Below are positions 59,660-64,000 of a DNA stretch of 64,000 nucleotides, in pieces (the stretch's first letter is position 1; each line of letters starts with the position of its first letter). Both the position numbers and the translations under genes were made by a program. The notes under the pieces were generated by a model. The model saw only the letters and a list, made by a program, of their open reading frames with translations, was not told the origin of the DNA and ran no database searches. Source of the stretch: Gigaspora rosea (Eukaryota > Glomeromycota > Glomeromycetes > Diversisporales > Gigasporaceae); assembly GCA_003550325.1 (NCBI GenBank), contig QKWP01000114.1, positions 218,681-282,680 of the forward strand, read 5' to 3'.

Positions 59660-61427
59660 AAAATATTGAGCTTCACTATGTTCTGGAATTTCAAGGTTAG
59701 ATGCTTCTTTTTTATGGTAGTCGTTTGTACTTGCAAGGTAGGCTTGTTTATCTTTGAGATATTCCTGATATTCTTGGTATTTGTCAAAGTCTTTATTATC
59801 AATTGCTTCAGCGTTATAGATTTGTCTACTTTTCTTGGGTTATTTCTGTAGTTTTTATAATTTTTATAATTTGATTGTTGAGTTCAGCCTTGCCATCCTC
59901 TTTGTTTTTGAGCGTAATGGATCATAGGGTCTTCTACTTCAAATTCTTTTCTATGAGCGTAGCAGTCCACAGTATTATGATAATATGTTCTGCAATTCCC
60001 ACAGAATTTAGATTTATCTCTCCTAGGATATCTTCCTTGTCCGAATGTTGCTTGTTCAGTTTTGGTATTTTCTTTAAGAGCTTTATTCTTTTCTCTTTCG
60101 AACTTCTTAGCTTTTGCTGCCATCATTCTTGCAAATGCATCTCCTTTCTCTTCCTTAGTATATTCTTTGGTTGTAGTTACAGGTCTTTCTTTTCTTGGTC
60201 TTCCTGGTTTACCTTGGGTAAATGCCTTAGTAAATTTTTGTTTAGATTCTTCTTCCTTAGTCTTAGGTTTTCCATATCTTTTTCCCTTTCCTCGCTTGTA
60301 GAATTGGTTGAATCCTTTGAATTTTTCTTTGTCTGGGCAATCTTTCATATAATGGCCTTTCTTTCCGCATGAAAAGCATTTTCTGTCATGGATGTTGAAT
60401 ACAACATATTCTCTTGGTTTTCCTTTAGTTTTCTTGTCAGAGAATTGTATTTCTTTATTTTTATAAAAATATGCTGTAGATTTTTGTTGTTTTCGTAGTG
60501 TTGCTCCTATGCTGCTTTCTTTGTAATAGGTGTATGTTCTTTTTAATGCAGCCCAAAAAGTTTCTTCATTATTGATGTTGTCATCAAATAAATTCATCAT
60601 GGCCCAATAATTTTCTTCAGGGTGTCTTTCTCCTGGTTGAGGTATCATTCCTTGTAAGAGTAATTGTAAACCTTGGTTATATTCTTGGGTATATCCTGCG
60701 TTGTCTTTTGTTGATTATAGATCATTATAAAGTTTTCATCTTCTCTTTTTGCAATATTGTAGTCTGGTAAGAATCATAAAGTTGTGAAGCTTGCTTGTAA
60801 TTTTTTTACTGTTCCGCTTGTTATATATAGTTTATCCATGTATAGTCTAAATGATAGTTGTTTAGATCTTCTTGGGTTTGCTATAGCACTATAATCTGCT
60901 GTGAATATGTCTTGTCCTGGTTTTACGTTTGCTCCTCCATCTGTTGCAGTTACTGTATAATTTAATGCTCTAGGGAAATTGTTTGGATTTAATAGCGTTG
61001 TCACTGGGTTGGTATTATTTTGGTTCCAGTCTGATTCCCAATCTTCGGCTGGTACTCTGTTTCCATTTCTAAAATCTCTTGGAAACCAACATACATATCT
61101 GTCAATATGTCTCATTGCATCTTGATATGCATTTCTAGTGAAGCATTGTGTTATTGCCTTTGTAATTAATTGTCGTATAAAGAATACATTATATGCTCCA
61201 TCATTATTTGCTGCTATAGCGTTATTTGCAATTAAAGTGTATCCTGTTGTTTTATAGTTTCCTGTGTAAAATCCAAATGTCAATAGAGTGATTGGTATAA
61301 ATGATTGGATTTTCTTTTCGAATTCATTACTCCATTCAAACCAGTTTGTTCCATTCATCATTTTTCCTCCTATTAAATTGAGTAGGTTAAGGTTAGTAAT
61401 ATCAAGGTATTCGATTGTTGCTGCCAT
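59660..61427 (-). pseudogene. Gag: capsid-like region plus two CCHC knuckles
   Basis: ATG at 61427, eight bases after the preceding stop. Residues 1-215 form a capsid-like domain (NLIGGKMMNGTNWFEW start, QLITKAITQCFTRNAYQ) with no close match in memory. After TGA at 60774 and a one-base slip near 60710 comes a second helical block (LLQGMIPQPGERHPEENYW), then CFSCGKKGHYMKDC, a Lys-rich linker, and CGNCRTYYHNTVDC, both CX2CX4HX4C knuckles that bind the RNA genome. TGA at 59884, then a Tyr/Asn/Lys-rich tail. Order capsid-nucleocapsid is standard for Gag. Confidence 0.75.
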
Positions 61428-61434
61428 TTCTTCT

Positions 61435-61829
61435 TTATTGAGTTATAATAGGTTTGATGCTTGTGAATAGACAATATCGTATATAATTTTCGATGTCTTG
61501 TTTTCCTATTTGTAATCCTTTTCTAATGATTTTAGGTCTTTGTAATATGTGTCCGTATTTGATATAGGAGGATACATCTTGTTTTAGGAAATCCTTTTTT
61601 CTTAAGTCTCTGTTGTTTCTGAAGATATTTTATCTAAAGCGTTTAATGATTGTCCAATTTTTGATGGTATATCTTTAGTCAGTATAGGGAATTCGTGTAT
61701 AGGTTGTTCAAAGTATGATCTAAATCAGTTGTAGTAATATAGGTATTGTCGAGTATGGTCTGAATGAAATGGATATTTGTATTTCCACTTTTCTACTTCA
61801 ATATAGGATAATTTCTTTATAGCGTTCAT
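61435..61829 (-). pseudogene. Unknown protein, ~130 aa
   Basis: Starts at an ATGA overlap (61826-61829) with the upstream gene. Aromatic-rich (KWKYKYPFHSDHTRQYLYYY). TGA at 61725 where Trp fits, a slip near 61628, then an Arg/Lys-rich tail to TAA at 61435. No family recognised. Position just before Gag suggests a structural accessory. Confidence 0.55.
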
Positions 61830-62149
61830 TCACTTATTTTGTATTTTGTTTCTGTCAATTTTATTAATTCTTCTAGGTTTTGTTTATAGGCTTTGGCTAT
61901 TTCTTTAATATATTCGTTATCTTCTTCTTTTCGTATTGAATAGATGATATAGGCTTGTATTATATCGTTTTGTACAGGTTTCCTATTATCAATTATTATT
62001 TTAGATTTCTGATATAGCTCTTCGTTGTGTTTGTCTAATGGTTTGTATTTAGGTTATTTCTTTGGTTTTCTTTTCTCTAAATCTGCAAGTAGTTCGTCAG
62101 CAGTGTTACATGTTTCGCTTGTAGATGTTTCGTTGTTTTTGCAACTCAT
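61826..62149 (-). pseudogene. Small helical protein, ~107 aa, one stop
   Basis: ATG at 62149 overlaps the stop of the upstream membrane-protein gene as TAATG. TAA at 62054 (codon 32) where Gln fits. The rest is charged and helical (KIIIDNRKPVQNDIIQAY). No family. Ends in TGA shared with the next ATG. Confidence 0.55.
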
Positions 62150-62496
62150 TAATTAGGTGAGATTGTAGCATTTAATATAGTTCCTAGTCTTTCTGCATGG
62201 TCAAGATGATTATTGGCTATCTTGAGCTTCTTTCCTAATCTGTGTCTATAGTTTATGAATACTATTATTGCTACTGCAAATATTAGTAGTGCTATAGATA
62301 CTATGTCTTGGGTAATAACGTTGGTATCGTTTACGTAGCTTGGTGTTATTGTAGCTGTTACTTCTGAGTTAATTGTAGTTGTTATTGTAGTAGTTACTAT
62401 ATTATTTGTGAGTACTGTAGTATATATAGGTGTTGGTGTTACTGTTATGAATATGGTTGTGGTAGGTATCGTGAGTGTGAGGAATTGTACACTCAT
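62149..62496 (-). CDS. Thr-rich single-pass membrane protein, 115 aa
   Basis: Hydrophobic/Thr-rich N-terminal part (many ITTT and TVTPT words, likely O-glycosylated if exposed), a transmembrane helix at about 66-83 (IVSIALLIFAVAIIVFI), then a basic cytoplasmic tail YRHRLGKKLK. Type I topology likely. Intact; its ATG directly follows the stop codon of the upstream gene and its own stop overlaps the next ATG. Confidence 0.7.
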   Translation of the reverse strand: MSVQFLTLTIPTTTIFITVTPTPIYTTVLTNNIVTTTITTTINSEVTATITPSYVNDTNVITQDIVSIALLIFAVAIIVFINYRHRLGKKLKIANNHLDHAERLGTILNATISPN

Positions 62497-62670
62497 TTAA
62501 CTTCTGGTACATGTGGTTCCTAGTAATCTATCTATTTCTTGAGTATTAGGTCCGAATTGGTTATTTGCTAGGTAGTTATATCTTTGGTGGTGTGGTATAT
62601 GTATTGGTAGTGGTCTTGGTCTGTGTTGTCTTCTTTTCTTTTTCCCAAATAGTCTTTTGAATATGTTCAT
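62497..62670 (-). CDS. Short basic protein, 57 aa
   Basis: Starts in an ATGA overlap with the upstream gene (62667-62670); TAA at 62497 touches the next ATG. Begins MNIFKRLFGKKKRRQHR, then Pro/His-rich. Too short for a standard ORF caller but fixed on both sides by neighbour junctions. Could be a matrix-like or tail peptide (inference). Confidence 0.6.
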   Translation of the reverse strand: MNIFKRLFGKKKRRQHRPRPLPIHIPHHQRYNYLANNQFGPNTQEIDRLLGTTCTRS

Positions 62671-62915
62671 ACAGTTGGTATTCTGCTTCCGTTTACAACT
62701 AATTCTTTAGTTATGGGATCTCGGTAGATGTGTGATAGTGTATGTATATTGCTTTGAGTTGAGTAGTTCCTTCTTTTAATTCTGTTTTTACAACAATAGT
62801 ATATAGTGGTTGATATAACTATAGATATGATTACGAGTATGATTATAATGGATACAGTAAGTATTATGGTTTGGGTTTGGTCAGGTGATTGTATATCTTG
62901 GTTTTGAATATTCAT
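62667..62915 (-). CDS. Single-pass membrane protein, 82 aa
   Basis: Short N-terminus, transmembrane helix at about 16-40 (IILTVSIIIILVIISIVIST), then CC and a basic motif KNRIKRR, and a 40-residue tail. Intact. Palmitoylation of the juxtamembrane Cys pair is possible. Confidence 0.7.
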   Translation of the reverse strand: MNIQNQDIQSPDQTQTIILTVSIIIILVIISIVISTTIYYCCKNRIKRRNYSTQSNIHTLSHIYRDPITKELVVNGSRIPTV

Positions 62916-62918
62916 AGA

Positions 62919-63098
62919 TTAACAACAGCCAATGTTGGTATCTTGATTTCCGTATAGTCCATAGAGAGTAGAGAACTGTTTGTAGAGTTTCTTTTTATAT
63001 CTTTGATGGTTGTACTTGATTATGAGAATAGTTATAATAGCTACAAATATTGTTACGATTAGGGTAAGTAGTAATGTAGATGCTGGTGATTTAATAAA
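62919..63098 (-). pseudogene. Single-pass membrane protein, ~59 aa, no ATG
   Basis: Frame after TAA at 63099 encodes a transmembrane helix (LIVTIFVAIITILII) and a basic tail (YNHQRYKKKLYK), ending GCC and TAA at 62919, three bases before the next ATG. No ATG is available, so the start was probably lost. It is also in frame with the upstream gene, from which two TAA codons separate it. Confidence 0.5.
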
Positions 63099-63110
63099 TT
63101 ACAATTGCAG

Positions 63111-63338
63111 TTAACAGTTGTCGATGTTGTTTGATCTTCTGTCATATAATGGTCTGGTGAGAGTGTAGATTGTAAATATTATTGTTGCGGATAATAATGT
63201 GATTGTTATGCCTTGAGCTAATTTAGTTTGAATTTCTGGTGGTGCGAAGTATATTATTAATGCGATAACGGTGCCTAGTATAAGTGAAGCGATTGTTACT
63301 ATAATTGATATTATTCTCTCTTTGTTTATCAAACTCAT
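63111..63338 (-). CDS. Two-helix membrane protein, 75 aa
   Basis: Two hydrophobic helices (about 9-30 and 44-62) separated by PPEIQTKLAQG; short basic ends. Intact. Hairpin topology suggests a small channel-like or fusion-accessory protein, but nothing more can be said. Confidence 0.65.
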   Translation of the reverse strand: MSLINKERIISIIVTIASLILGTVIALIIYFAPPEIQTKLAQGITITLLSATIIFTIYTLTRPLYDRRSNNIDNC

Positions 63339-63457
63339 ACGCGTGTAGTCGCGGTTTTAGTTCTTATTTTAGTATTCCTATCTTTTTCTTCTTTGTTGAT
63401 CTATTTTTGTTCGGTGAACTTCCTATATTAAACTTCTTTTATTTCGGATTACTTGTT

Positions 63458-64000
63458 TTAGTAAGGTGGTGGTGGAGGTGCTTGTTTATTCCGTACTTGG
63501 TCTCTAAGGCCGAGATTTCTTACTAAAGTTTCTAATTGATTTTGGTTTAATTCTGGAATTGCGTTTGAGAATGCGCCTTGTTGAAATGGTAAGTCTGAGG
63601 TGTTAGAATATTGATATGCTAATCCTCTTTGAACTTGTGATACTGATGGTGGAGGTACTACTTCTGTTCCTGTATGGAGGTGTCTTTTATACGCTTGTTT
63701 TCTTTTTCTAAGTCTTCATATACAGCAGATTAATACTGTTAAGGTTATTGCTAATATTGTTAATGTTGCAGCTAATATTCCAACAATAGTGGTAAGGTTG
63801 CTATTGTTATTGTCTTCTGGTTGGTTCGTTTGGCTTGATTGAATAGCGGTAGTTGCAGTTTCTTTACTTGCTTTACTTGTAGTAGTAATGCTTTCTGTAG
63901 AAGTTGTAGTAATTGGTGCAGGTGCTGGTGCTGGTACTGTTATGACTATAACATCTGCTTTAATAAAATTCTTTGGTGTTGGTGTTAGACTTATTATAAT
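63458..64000 (-). pseudogene. Type I membrane protein with PPPPPY tail (partial at window edge)
   Basis: 181 codons open at the window edge. Ectodomain part is Thr/Ser/Pro/Ala-rich (VPAPAPAPITTTSTES), then a transmembrane helix (IVGILAATLTILAITLTVLI), CC, in-frame TGA at 63716 where Arg or Trp fits, a basic stretch RLRKRK, a Gln/Pro-rich cytoplasmic tail, and the C-terminus APPPPPY. PPxY is the binding motif for NEDD4/Rsp5 WW domains used by budding viruses. Envelope-like role inferred. Confidence 0.65.

Larger units (their letters stand above)
46803..64000 (-). mobile_element. Giant virus-like reverse-transcribing element (partial)
   Basis: Over 17 kb with some 20 minus-strand frames, mostly abutting or overlapping, and no opposing genes. 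It combines Gag with CCHC knuckles, retropepsin-like domain, endonuclease IV, RT, RNase H, an ISXO2/IS1595-type DDE transposase, a second zinc-knuckle protein, a Nudix hydrolase and a set of small membrane proteins. GC content and frame density differ sharply from the neighbouring gene-free DNA. No introns are needed. This copy is damaged by point stops and one-base shifts. The 5' end is outside the window. The alternative, several nested elements, is made unlikely by the stop/start overlaps between neighbours. Confidence 0.8.

Noticed and set aside
59875..60372. 165-aa plus-strand frame rich in Phe/Ser, looks membranous
   Set aside because: It is the complement of the Lys/Glu-rich Gag knuckle region; the minus frame has the CCHC motifs.
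46803..64000. Ciliate-like genetic code (TAA and TGA both sense)
   Set aside because: TAA and TGA also serve as clear gene ends at ATGA/TAATG junctions, and host genes in the window use the standard code. Partial UGA recoding remains open and is listed as a finding.

Overview
The window looks like a piece of a large, AT-rich, repeat-choked fungal nuclear genome, most like an arbuscular mycorrhizal fungus (Glomeromycotina, Rhizophagus-like). Reasons: two ordinary intron-bearing fungal genes (a cytochrome P450 and a tyrosine-kinase-like protein kinase with short GT-AG introns), a Plavaka-type transposase relic, Polinton/linear-plasmid-type B-family DNA polymerase relics, and dozens of small inverted-repeat elements. 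The species is an inference. I see no tRNA, rRNA or CRISPR locus; the only tRNA-like sequence heads a retroposon.

Layout. 1-8.6 kb: 3' piece of a protein-primed-type DNA polymerase B, then a decayed gag-protease retroelement cut by a 1-kb tRNA-headed retroposon with a 19-bp target duplication. 8.7-12 kb: a broken host-type gene of unknown function with a repeat element in one intron. 12.5-17.1 kb: a hAT-like element, a Plavaka transposase relic and hairpin elements. 17.1-20 kb: 5' half of a second DNA polymerase B relic, abutting the 3' end of a protein kinase gene (20-21.2 kb). 21.8-30 kb: MITEs, foldback repeats and an assembly gap. 30.2-32 kb: an intact cytochrome P450. 32-46 kb: gene-free, AT-rich DNA with hAT and other TIR elements, a minisatellite of hairpins, and an 0.87-kb giant inverted repeat.

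46.8-64 kb is the remarkable part. More than 17 kb of tightly packed, same-strand (minus) reading frames look like one virus-like reverse-transcribing element, running off the window at 64000. In transcription order: a cassette of small single- or double-pass membrane proteins (one ending in a PPPPPY late-domain-like motif), two small proteins, a Gag with two CCHC knuckles, a retropepsin-like domain, an endonuclease IV (AP endonuclease) with all nine metal ligands, fused through a coiled-coil/linker to reverse transcriptase and RNase H, then an ISXO2/IS1595-type DDE transposase where a retroviral integrase would sit, followed by zinc-knuckle, zinc-ribbon/coiled-coil, basic and unknown proteins, and last a Nudix hydrolase. 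Several neighbours share ATGA or TAATG stop/start overlaps, as in viral or bacterial operons. Likely division of labour (inference): Gag/membrane proteins make a particle, RT-RNase H copies the genome, endonuclease IV repairs it, the DDE enzyme integrates it, and the Nudix enzyme sanitises nucleotides or acts on caps.

The copy is damaged: I count about 14 in-frame TGA, 8 TAA and 1 TAG plus several single-base frameshifts. Stops sit where Gln (CAA/CAG) or Trp/Arg is expected. The same pattern occurs in the other transposon relics of the window, which suggests C-to-T type decay, though the excess of TGA over TAG at Trp positions deserves attention.
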